Position numbers and translations under genes: made by a program | Shown here: one piece after another, positions 45,201-57,200 of the stretch | Position numbering within the stretch: position 1 is the first letter of the stretch | How the letters are laid out: every line of letters begins with the position of its first letter | The notes under the pieces: generated by a model | Told to the model about the DNA's origin: nothing | What the model saw: the letters and a program-made list of their open reading frames with translations, nothing else | Databases searched by the model: none | Assembly (NCBI GenBank): GCA_037179385.1 | Contig: CM074185.1 | Location: forward strand, 11,336,922-11,400,921 | Source: Holothuria scabra | Lineage: Eukaryota; Echinodermata; Holothuroidea; Aspidochirotida; Holothuriidae | Length of the DNA: 64,000 nt | Direction: 5' to 3'

Positions 45201-48200
45201 TTGGTAATCAATTTTCTCCCTCAATTTGTTTACTTCGACAGCTACCGTATGTTGCTGAGAACTCTCACAACTCTTGAAGCCCAGAGGAAAAGGGCAGCTC
45301 ATGATCTAGAGACCCTGGTCAACCGACAGAAACAAGCCTTGGCAAACCCAATCAATTTTGTGAATAAAATACAACATAATGTGAGTCACATATATATTTT
45401 GTTTTACTCAATGGCCAAAGGGGTCAAAAGAAGCCTTCAAACTGTGGGAGTGGACGGGGCCCCTGACTCATGAAATCTAGGAGCCAAATAAGAAATCAGG
45501 GGACCCAAAAATCAATAAAAAGGGACTTCTGAACTAGACCAAAACCAGTTTTTTTCACACCTCCCTAGAACTCAGCAACCACATGTTTAAACATACAGTG
45601 TACATTTTCTTACACAGAAAGTATACAGTGAGGTTTTTGTGAAAAGTGTCTTGTAACTCTGATGAGTAGCTCATTATACCAAAGATATGCAAAGATTTGT
45701 GGATCGCACAGTTAGGCATAAATTATCAGGAGCCAGTTGGATCCCTTTCCTGTAGAAGCTGCACACCCCAGCAAATTTCAAGGTTCTTCAAGTCCCTTTT
45801 ATTTGGACCCTTGATAAGTACATTCTGTTCCATAGCCAGCCACTGCGGTAGATGTTGTATAGATTGTTTCTGTGGATGACCTGGTGGTTCAGTACATTGA
45901 AAGCAAGTACATGTTGTGTCATGCCCGATACAGAATTCTCAAGTAAAAACAGCAGAGCGACGGTCTTTCGTTGTAAACAATACTGAGTCAAACACTGCAG
46001 TATTAGATAATGGCACTTCGATCAAATCCGCCTGGTCACACTAGCTCATCTCTTATGAGATGTTGTTCTCACCAAGACAAAGGGTTGTTCTTTGGCAAAC
46101 TGATGCAGCAAAGATGCTTACTCATTGCCAAGTGAACTGTGAGCTACTTAAATAGGATCATCTACCTGATAGCATTTGCTTGATTAGACAGTTTTGTAAA
46201 GACAAGGGGAAAGTGCAAACTCACCTTTCGTAGAGAATACTGTACGTCTTGACATCATAGTAGTCATAAGGTAAGTAGGATCTTGTAACTTTGACACCTG
46301 GATTGTAATTATTTGTCAAACTTTTTTATTAATATTTAATATTTTGTAATGTTTTTGGCCTTATACAGGTTGACCTAAACCTACCAGTCCCTCAACGAGT
46401 GGTACCATTACCTGAAGTCAACTGGGAAGTCTATTTAGGAAAGCCAGAAAATTCAGAACTTTTGCAAACTGTTGCCAATCAGAAAATTAAAACTAGACCT
46501 AGCAACTCAGCCTCAGGTTTGTGACTACATTGCTTATGATTTGTTAAAGTTTAAGTTGACTACTTAAAACTTTTTAAAATTCATTTATCCGCACAACAAT
46601 ATTTATAAGCTTTTAAACTGCAAATAGGGAACTAATAGCTTCTTTATCATAGATTTGTTCAAGCTAAAATCAATAAAGATATGGTGAAATCGATTTAGCA
46701 TTGGAGTGGCTATAGACGAATCAGATTAGCGCTTGTTTTTAGTGACTGTAGGCAGCCATTAGTGGGGTCCATCAGCCTTAAATCCTCTTCATTTATTATC
46801 TACATAAATAACAAATCCTAATATTCAGCAAAGTTGAGAAAATCAAGATACACTTCAGTGTTCAACCATCCATGGAACAGGTTAGGAGGAAATTTAAAGA
46901 TTAAAGGTGATGGACCCCAGTAATGGCCAACTAAAATCAGACCATCACAATCTGTCCGGATTCGTCTATAAACTGTGGATCTTAACATCAAGTAAAAACC
47001 TGACATACCACCCAAAAGTCAGGTTTTAGATTGTTTAATGGTAGGCAGTTTTAGTAAGAGCTATTTCACAGTTTGAGGTAATGTTCCAAAAACCATGTCT
47101 GGTGTGTTTCCTAGAATTGCGCAGTGGCGTAGCCAGGAGGGGGGCTCCCTAAACCTAACCTTCCAATGACCCAACCTTGCAATGCAAAAAACACCTAAAA
47201 TAGCAGTTTTTTCTCTCTATCCTTAGACTCTTCCCTCATGTCGTTACCCGAACCCCTCCCCAAGACACCAACCCCCCTCCCCCATTACACAATCCTGACT
47301 ACTCGCCTGAAATTGTGAGATATATTCCATGTTGAATCATAGTTATAGGTACTCACCACTCCAAAATACAGTTTTATTCAGAATCTACCAACATTTTTAA
47401 TGGGCATGGGCATCTGTTTGATTAACATCAAAGTAAAAAAAAATGCAGGATAGCTCATATTATGCAGCATGTATTGAGAGTGCTGTATTAACACATTAGT
47501 ATGGCATGCCAAAAGGCTCACCAAATATGATGATGTTCTAAAAACACACATTCATGTACTAAAATTACACGTTCATGTACCAAAAATATACGATGATGTA
47601 CTAACTTCATACGATCATGATGTAAATTTACACCATCATGTACTAAAATGTTACGATGTACATGTAAAATCACACGTTGTACATCTAAAAACACATGTTG
47701 TACATGTGAAAACGTAAGATCATCATGTTATTATTGTCTCTTCCGCATGCCATGCTGAGTGAGCCTTTCGGCGTACCAGAAGTCCGCCAAAAGGCTCACC
47801 GAGATGCGATGTAGTAAAAGTACACGTTCATGTACTAACTGCTTACGATGATGTACTGATTTCATACGGTCATGTACTGTTTCCATACGTATATGTACTG
47901 ATTACATACGTACATGTACTGAATTCATACGATCATGTACTAAATGTATACGTTCATGTACCGGAGGGGCCCATGTGAGTATCGCATGGTAATAGGCCTC
48001 TGTCAATACTAAGGGCCCAAAGAATTAATTTTGAAGCTACGACATGTGGAACTTTTGATTCCATTGGAAATCTCGATGGTAGGCCTACATTGCATTAAAA
48101 ACACTAAAGAGAACAAAAGGTTTTTTTTCTAATTTCCGTGACCGAAGATGTCACAGGGGCCTTACAACCCTGTTGATAGAGAAAATTAGTTCAAGAACCG

Positions 48201-51200
48201 GAAGTATCGAATCATCATTGTGTCTGTTGTGAAAAGATAGGATCCAACTCTTTTGAAAGGTCCTTGAAATATCAGTTAAGGTTCTTCATATTCACGGAAA
48301 GGACATTGAATTTTATCATTTTGAATTTGTACTAAACCTTTTGTAGGTGCAGAAATGCTTTGATTTTTTTTCATAATATAAGGAATGTATACTAGTGCAC
48401 AGTCCCCAAATCGAATACTGAACTCAGTTGTGGAGTTATGATTTACGACAGACTTTGATCATGATGAACTTAATGTAATTTAACCGCCAGGAAGAAATGA
48501 GCTTATTTAGAATAAAGTAATAGTACTTCTGAAGTTGTTTTAAATACTTACACTGATTTACTTTGCAGTTGTTGTCTACAGCAAGAGAGAAACAGTTTTT
48601 TGCTTCCTATATTCTTTTGTAGTAAATTTTCATGTTAAGAATATTTGATTTGTATGAATCAATTTTGCTTCATTGTATTATTTATCTTGGCTTTGTTGTA
48701 GTCATAGATCACCACAACTGCTTTTGCTGCAAGAAGAATGGAAGTAAGGAGTGCAAGAAGTCTGATCAACACATTGCATCCACATCAGGGGTAAAGCAAG
48801 GAAATGGTCAGGTTAGTTGTACTGATTTGCCGCAATGCCTCAAATCTGCTGGCCTGCCTGTTGAATATCTTTGCTAGTTTTCAGTAGAAATTGTGGAAAC
48901 ACTCATAAATGATGTAGTCACAACAGTATTGCAATCTGTAATTAACTGAAGCACTTTTCACAAAGTCAGATGTTATCATCACAACAATGCTCAGGGATTT
49001 TGCCAGAAACCCAAAGGGGGTGGGGGGGGGGGGGGGAAGAGCTATAGCTGCTGATATCAGGAAATAATTTATGCTGTGGTTGTGGGTGCAAACAGTAAAC
49101 ACTGTGAACATACAGTGTCTGCTCTTAGTTTCTTGCCTAAGCCTGCAGCCAGAGAAGGTAATGAACATAGGGAGCAAGATAATAGCTTCCAGGGGAGGTG
49201 TGGAAGGGGGATTGGGGATGTAGATGCTTTCCGGGACTGGGTCAAGGGGATGTGTTAAGATATGTTGATATGCTGTTGTCTCATGTATTGTTAGTATGGT
49301 TATCAGTATCCTGTATTGGTTTCAGCCAGTAACCGATTTGTTAGTCATTTATTGGTCTCAGTTAGACTTACCAAAATTTCTTACAGGTACTTCTAATCCT
49401 TTGCTTCATTAAAATGTTTGCTGTTATAGTTTGACTCTAATCCCAGATATAAAGAAAAGGAATGGCTATAGATGAGTGGAGAGTGTTTGGACAGTTGAAA
49501 ATGAGGGTTTTAAAGGCTATTTAAGAGTTAATATTAATTGCTGAATTCAGTAAATGGTCTGAAAGAATGCTTTTTTTGCTTGATCTGTTTTAGGCCAGCA
49601 CATCAAAATCCAAACTAGAACCAAAGTCAGGAACTTTCAACTTGCCCTGGACAAAAGATGAACAGGTAATTAAGTCTTTGTGGTATATCTTCAAAATGAA
49701 TAAGCATTGATTTATTAGGAGACATTTATGCAATTCTCCAAGCATGTCTGCCTCAGTATGCATGCCTGAGGTGTTTAAGACTTCACTTGCCTTTTTCTAG
49801 GAAAATCATGAAAGCTATCTCCCAGGAGTTCCCAGCTGGGCATACGATATTATACAGATCTTAATATGCACTGGTGATGGTTATGCTGAGAAAAGCCCCT
49901 TAGCTACTTTTCAAATTTGGTACCCATCATAGCAGGCACATGGCAGGAAAGATTGAATAAAGTCAACTTCAGTAGGGTATTGTGTGTGTGCATTGATCCA
50001 TGAAGCTACTCATGTAATGTCCAGTGACTAGCACAACTCTGTGACACTGAACACAAAACCGGTGATGGCTTTCATGATTAAACTTTTTGCTGCTTGGGTA
50101 CTTCAAATTTTTCAAATGAACTAAGGGGCAGTGCCTGTCAAGGGAGTTTTGCTTTCACAGTGATCACATTTGTACTGAGAATGAATAAAAGAGAAAAGCA
50201 AACAAAGAAGATCAGTCAACTGTTAAAAAAAGACCTTCGTCATTTTTTATGTAACAGTTAATAGAAACAATTAAAACAGCCCTGAGCTGTAAAAAAAAGT
50301 TAGCTTTCATGAAAATAGACCGGTGATGAAGAAAGTTGAGTTATCAGTTTTCAGGCTTTTTAAAGGTCCAGGAAATCCTTGAAGGTCAAGGGAAACTAAG
50401 TTTTGAATTTTTGGGCCTGGAAAATCTGTGAAAATGAGCAAGTCTTCATAAGATCTTAGAAATGTTAGGCAATTTTAGGAAGGGGATCTTTTGTTATGGG
50501 TTTGTTCATGTACAGATTCATTAAGGAAAAGACAGAAATATGGGATCTGACTGATTTAAAAGGCCCTGGAACTATTAGTCATGTGCCTCAAAGTTATGGA
50601 AAAGGCACAGATTTTTGTTAGTTTGAAGGAGTGGGAATGCTGGGTTCGTTATTACAGTATGTTGGATGTCAAAATATTGTTTCACAATACTGTACATGAC
50701 ATATAGGAACATGAGCAACCAGTCAAGCTGGTCATGAACTATGAATGTTGCAGTACTGCTACAAAGATCAGCTAGTACTGAGTTGAATGACAACTTAATG
50801 CTGTTTGGTCAACTAGTTTGACCTGTAGAATTTGGGGAAGTGCGCACTGTTTAACAAGAAATTTCCTAAATGGCTAATGATAACACTAATCCCTAACCTA
50901 ATCCTAATCCGATCAAAGAATACAATGGATACAATACAATGGCAAAAGCCAATCAAGAACACGCTGTTAAACAGTGTGCATCTACCCTAGAATTTTCAAC
51001 TTGATTCAATGTGAGTATAAGCCTTTCCCACTTGACAACCTCCTTTTGAAGTGTGGCTGGCTGTTGCTCAGAAATCATCCTCCCTATTTCCCATCACCAA
51101 GGGAACAAGCAACAGTCCAGTATCAAGCACAACTTAACTGATCAACACACAATGAACACTATCAAGGTCAACTTATGTGGGAGGGTGGAAGTAGTACCAC

Positions 51201-54200
51201 TTTGTACATTCATCAAATACCCTTCGTAATACAAAGGAAATTCTTCTGAAGGGCACAAAGAACATTAGAGATACAATGAAAGGGTCAATGAGTTGAGGAT
51301 TAGGGGCCATCCTGTAGTGATATGACTGACTTGTTACCATGGTTTTATTGAAGTTCACAATGGAAGAAGTCGTTGATCAACAGCTTTGGGTCTACTAATG
51401 TCAAACTCATGCTAGGGACAAAATAGTGTTTGTGAATTGGTAAGCAAAACAACACTGAACAAATTTTAATGAATCAGTAGTATTAGTAAGCACTGCAACA
51501 TTTGCTAATTAAAATTAGAATTGATGAGCAACTAACAATTCTTGGGCAGCAAATTGCTATATTAACCAAGCTATTTTGTCCCTTGTTGGTCAATTGAAAC
51601 AATTGCAGACATTCAAGGAAACTGTACATTTAAAGCAGACAAGTTTGATTTAAGCTGGAGAAATTTGTAGAGAAAGATAAATTACCAAAGAGGAATTAAA
51701 TTTAGGAACATTGAGAGAATTGTGGAGTCAGAGTGCAGCTGGTATTTAAACCCTCCCTCTTGAACAGTAGACTGGACAAATAATCAGGGGCTAAACCATT
51801 CAAGGCTTTGAAAACTTATATCTGGGGCTAAACCATTAAAGGCTTCAAAAGCCAACTGAACCTACTTAAAGCTAATTCTTTAAGCAATCGGGAGCCAGTG
51901 GAGATTATGCAAAATTGGTGAAATGTGGGAGAATTTCGGGGTGAAAGTAACAAGTCCAGCCACTGGATTTTGAACTCTTTGCAATTTGGTTGTAAGATTG
52001 TCAGGTGGCCCAAACAGTATAAAGAGTTACAATAGTCAAGATGACAGGACACAAAAGCTTGGAGCAAATTTTTGCAAGCATCCTCAGACAGCACCTTTCT
52101 GACTTGTCTAATTTTGAATAGCTGTGCAAATCCCTTACAAAAATTCCCCACATGATTTCCTACAGGAAATTGGTATGTAGGAAATGTATAGGATTTTGGG
52201 CATCTTCCTGTAGGAAATTAAATTTCCTGTAAGAAATGCTTCCCACATAGGAAATGGCTTTCCTACGTAGGAAATCACTTCCCACATGGGTCATTCCATT
52301 CATATTGTGGGGTGTCTTTTGCATCTTTGTACATAAATAAACATTTGAGGCTATGAGCATCATGCATGGTGCGGATGGGGACTTGTGCACAGGCGATAGT
52401 GCCATGGCCGTAGTTGCATGCATTTTCCAATTACTGAAACAGGTCAACAATCCTCCACAGAAATATGTGGTATAGGCTTTATGAGAGGATGAATATCCAG
52501 AACTCCATCATTAATTGCTGCGCTCAATGCCTTTGCTCCGATTAAAAGGAACATGGCTTAATTATCTCCAAAACTTTGAAATAGAAGGAAAAAAAGAACA
52601 AGTTCCCTGTGTTTGTTATGGCCTTTTCAGACAGAGCAATGCAGTTTAGCTACAACCAGGTTATTCACTCGTTGGTATGTCCAGATAACTGCAGTTATCC
52701 CAGCTTCTTATCCAAAAGAAATGTCCAATATCAAGAATCTGAATATGCCATGACCTGAACTCATGCATGGATATATCTGTACTGCATAGCCCTAAGCAAA
52801 TATGTGTCCACCATGTAGGCAACAGTAATATTCTGAACATTGCTAGAACCACTCAACATTCATTATTTGCTCCTTGAAGCCCTGAAGCCTGTTACTGCAC
52901 TGAAGCAATACACTGTGCTGCTATACTACAACATATGGTCAAGTCCATAGCTTTACACAGCCCAAAACACATACAAAGGACAGATTTGAAAAGCTCTTTG
53001 TTGTCACTCAGTAGGCTTTACTGACCAATGACAATGGACTTCCTTTCATGTGCCAGTGAATGCAATGGTCAGTGTATTAGGAATACCCTCCAATTCCTAC
53101 GTAGGAAAGTTGAAATTCCTGTAAGAATTTGACAATTCCTACAGGAAATGGTCTTTCCTACGTAGGAAATAGCTAATTCCCACATAGGAAAATTGAAATT
53201 CTTGTAGGAATCTTAAAATTCTTACTGGAAATGGCTTACTTCCTATAGGAAATGTGTTTTTCCTACAGGATTCCTACAAGAAATGTACTGGGAATTTTTG
53301 TAAGGGATTCCTTTATGCAAATTTTAATGACATGAATATGAAACTGAACATTCATTGCAACTTGCATACAATATGCCAATTTTTTCAGTTCATCAGATAT
53401 CTATTACACCAGTACCTACATGGTTGCAATCTTTTAATGCCAGGATCAGAGAACTTTTCAAGACTGTCATCATATTGCACAAAAACTGTATGCTATCAAT
53501 TATACGCTCACAAGAAACACAAATCATAAATATTCAACAAGAATTTGACTAAAGGGAATTATGATGCAATTCCTATGAACATGGCCAATAGGGTTTAGTG
53601 TCTGATTTTTGCTCGGCCTCAAACTCACACGCCTTGGCTCACTGCGTAACTATGTCAAAGTTATTGTTTAAATGAACATCCATTATGGAAAACCAATCAA
53701 CATTCGAGGGTGAATTTCAAATTGGGCTCATGAATATAATGAAAATTGGATGATTTGTGTTTTTGTTTGCAGGTGTTACAGCTTATATCAAAAGAAAAGT
53801 TCAAAATGAACATCTGCTATGAAGGTAGATACCAAATCATACCATCTTGTTTCTCAGTGTCATTTAGGGAAGCAGTTGTGAAGCCCGTAGTCATTGCATC
53901 TCTTTTTTTGTTTTATTTTACAAAACAGAGGAAGTTGGAGGAGCTTTTAGTAAAATATCCAATGGAAGCTGTGGAAGCAAGAAGATGGGAGAAAATTGCT
54001 CGTGATCTCGGAAACAGAACACCCTTGCAGGTAAGAGATTCTTGTTTTTGTTTCTTTCAACATGGTGAAGTGAAAAAAAGGAAATGTTTCACAAGTGGTT
54101 AGAGCATCAGACTTGCAGTAGGAAGATTGGAGTCCTGGCTGGGTCATATTGAAGACTTTAAAAATGGAACCTACTGCCATTACCCTTGGTACTCAACATA

Positions 54201-57200
54201 AATGTTAACATTTTTGAGCATGAAATGCATCAGTATATTAACAAGAGATGCATAATCTTGTAATGGAAAGCACCAACAGAGGACTGTATTTACATCAGAT
54301 ATCATCAGCAACAATATGTTAACTCTGTCTCCTTAACAATCACAAAGTATTGAGATTCGGCAGCATCACTGCTCTAGTTTTCCCTACTCCATTGCCTATG
54401 CTGAGCACCGAGCACAATGGCAGTAGGTTCCATTTGAAAGTCTTCTGTATGATACAGCCAGGACTTACACTCCCGAACGTCCTGGCTGCAAGTCTGATGC
54501 TCTAATCATCGAACCATGGACTGATGTGTAGGCAAATACATACGAAAAACAAGACAGAGCCATTGAAATCAGTTGTTTATACTTTTTTGTGCTCATAATG
54601 CATCAGGTATATTTAGTCAGCTATTTTGTCTTTGGTTTGGTTTCATAACTCCGCTAAATAAAGCATAAATACCCTGAGTACATTACCTTGTCAAGATGTT
54701 TGCCCTTCCATTATCTTGAGATGAAGAAGTTCAAAAGTTCAGTTGATTTTCTAAACTGGAGATTAGCAGAAAAACAGGAACTCTTATCCTTCGGAAGTTG
54801 TGTACTTTACCAGCATATTAAAAATAAGACTATAAAATAAAACACAGGGGAAGGTTTTATGGGACAAAGAGAGTGCATACTGTTTGGATTCAGCTTTTAC
54901 TAGTAAAAACTGCTATATAGTTTCACTGTGTCAAGAGTACTAATCAATCACTTATAAACTTGATCACACAGTTTTCTAAGGTATTGAGAATTTGCAGCAT
55001 AGCTGCTCTAATTAAATGTGGAAGTGCAATCATATTTCATTTTTGCCACATTTTTTAATCAAACAAGATTTTGCCTTGTGACTTAGGACACCTCACTATG
55101 CTGTGCTTAATCTTTTGCAGGTTGCCAGCAGAGTGCAAAAGTACTTTATTAAACTAACACGAGCAGGACTCCCTGTACCTGGCCGGTTACCTCATTCAGT
55201 GCAACTAACAGGAGGCAAAAGGGTGAGATTGAAAGATTTTAATTTGCTTTTATTTTTAATCTTTTTTAATTTTCTTAGAAAGTTGAATATCTTGGGCTGA
55301 ATATATTAGGAGGTTATTTTAGGGTGGGAAGAATGATCCATTTGGAGAAATTCTGTTTGGTGTTTTCATGCAATCAAATGCTATACTTAACAAAGTTTGA
55401 TCAAATAACCACCTACCCTGTTATTTCAGGGCATAGGTAGTTATTTAGATGTGTAGTGTGCCTTTACTGTTACAAGTGTTTGTGTAAATATTCATTTACT
55501 ACATCAATATTCATGCTGGACAGGCTGGTAATGAATATTGATAGTGAGCCCTCATGTGTTGGCCAGCTGGAATTTTCCACTCCTTTACTGTGCATCTCTG
55601 TGTAAGCATGTGTTCTTAACCCAAAACACATGGCTTCAAGAACTTGAGCTGGAGACAGGTATTGTAGGAAGGCTGCTGTTACTACTGTCAACTTACCTGG
55701 AGCACTGGCTAGCACAGGGGCAGTCCTTGATTAAGGACAACTGGAACTAAGTATAATTCATCTGTTATTATTTTATATAGGTCTACATAAAATTAAATAT
55801 AAAATTAAACAGGTCATTTAAGTCACCTCCTTTTATGCTTGTGAGCTCACTAGTACTTAGGAGTAGGTAGACTTAGGCCTAAAGCCTAGCTTGCTGTATA
55901 GTAGTGAGGCATTGTAAATACTGTATACTGCTTTTAGCCTCTATCAAGCTAAGGTAAAATTATACTGCTCCCGCAAGCAGTGGAGCCAAATTTAGCCCCG
56001 GGCCTAAGCACTACAGGTACTTCACAGGACACAGACCCCTTACACTTTGTCCCTCGCCTGGGGGTGAGTCAATTGGTAGTGTTTGCTCCATACCGACTCA
56101 GCCCTTAGCTTGGGGGACCTGGTCGTGGGGATCTGGTCCTGCTCCCTTCTCAACGGATGCACCTGGATTCCAAACCTAGGGTAAGTTGGTATTTTTATAT
56201 CTCTTACTCTAAAGATGCAGTTTCATGGCTCAGATTCTGACCAATTGGTTTAAGTCAGGCCAGCCACAGCCTTTTTCCTTGCTATGGCTCACTGGTTCAG
56301 GGCATAGAAGTGAACCAGATACTGTGTACCTTTTGTGGGGTTGGAGGTGAGTCAGTGGCTTGTTTGGGATTGTGTATTTAAAACAGTGAATGGTCCATCT
56401 AGTGCAAATTATAGTGAAAGGAAAGGGTTTTATTTTAGTTAAGTCCTACCTGTAATGTATCCAGTCTCTCTGCCAGACCAGAGTATTAAATATTTTGCAT
56501 TCTCTGCAAATGAGCATCTGAAGGTTTCAATGGGTAATGCAAATTATACGTATTGACGTTCCATGGGCCATGCCCATTGTAAATGTGTCTGGGGTGCACA
56601 AGGCTTGCACTTCTGCAGTTAGACCTCTAGATCTCTGTATTGGTGGAGTGCACCTATGCACATTATCTGATACATTTCAATATTAATTACCTGCTGTATT
56701 TCTAGTCCCCTATGTGCGTACTCTGGGCCTGTTTTGTCTTGATATTGGGGGAGTGTATCTCTGCACCCTATCTGATATTATGATGTCAATTACTGTATTT
56801 CTAGCCCCAATGTGCGTGTTTTTGAACGTAGTTATGGATCTAGCTTTTTCGACTGAGATACCAGTAAATCCAAAGAGTTATTAGGGAGTTTAAGCAAATG
56901 GAAGTTGGAGTTAGGAACTCGAAGAAGTTGCATAAAAAACTCAGTTAACTCCCATCAATCTCTTTGCTGGTGTTTCTTATGTTGCAGGTCTCTCTACCTG
57001 GCAGCTTTACAAATGTCCCATCTCATGTCAAAAAAACAATGTTTGATTTGAATCACCGTCGAACAAAAGTGTCTCTCATATCATGCCATTTGATGCCAAA
57101 TTGTAATATTATATTGTGGTTTATCTTTGTTTTTTTACAGAGTCGCAGAGCTAATCCGTTTATGAGGCCTATTCCTTCTACCTTCTTACAGTCAGTCATT

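Larger units (their letters stand above)
42295..45241 (+). other. ZZZ3 intron with hAT MITE and inverted SINE pair
   Basis: The 2.9-kb intron holds the hAT-type element at 42659-43032 and two SINE copies in opposite orientation at 43296 and 44321. No other gene was recognised in it. Confidence 0.8.
46517..48701 (+). other. ZZZ3 intron with mariner-like MITE, hAT scrap and 21-bp arrays
   Basis: The 2.2-kb intron carries the TA-flanked element at 46711-46970, a CAGTGGCGTAGCC element at 47122-47309 and the fold-back and array structure at 47503-47985. Confidence 0.75.
49666..53928 (+). other. ZZZ3 intron with MITE and a LINE split by a 1.2-kb element
   Basis: The 4.3-kb intron is the largest of the gene. 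It contains the hAT MITE at 50834, an antisense L2-like LINE fragment (51690-53420) and the inverted-repeat element at 52132 inside that LINE. The remainder is AT-rich with no recognisable gene. Confidence 0.75.
54031..55120 (+). other. ZZZ3 intron with inverted SINE heads
   Basis: The intron holds SINE family 1 fragments at 54089 (+) and 54377 (-). Nothing else was recognised. Confidence 0.7.

Noticed and set aside
55121..55300. Extension of ZZZ3 exon 7 to a stop at 55300
   Set aside because: A good AGG/GTGAGA donor at 55223 and the conserved continuation in exon 9 show that the extension is intronic.
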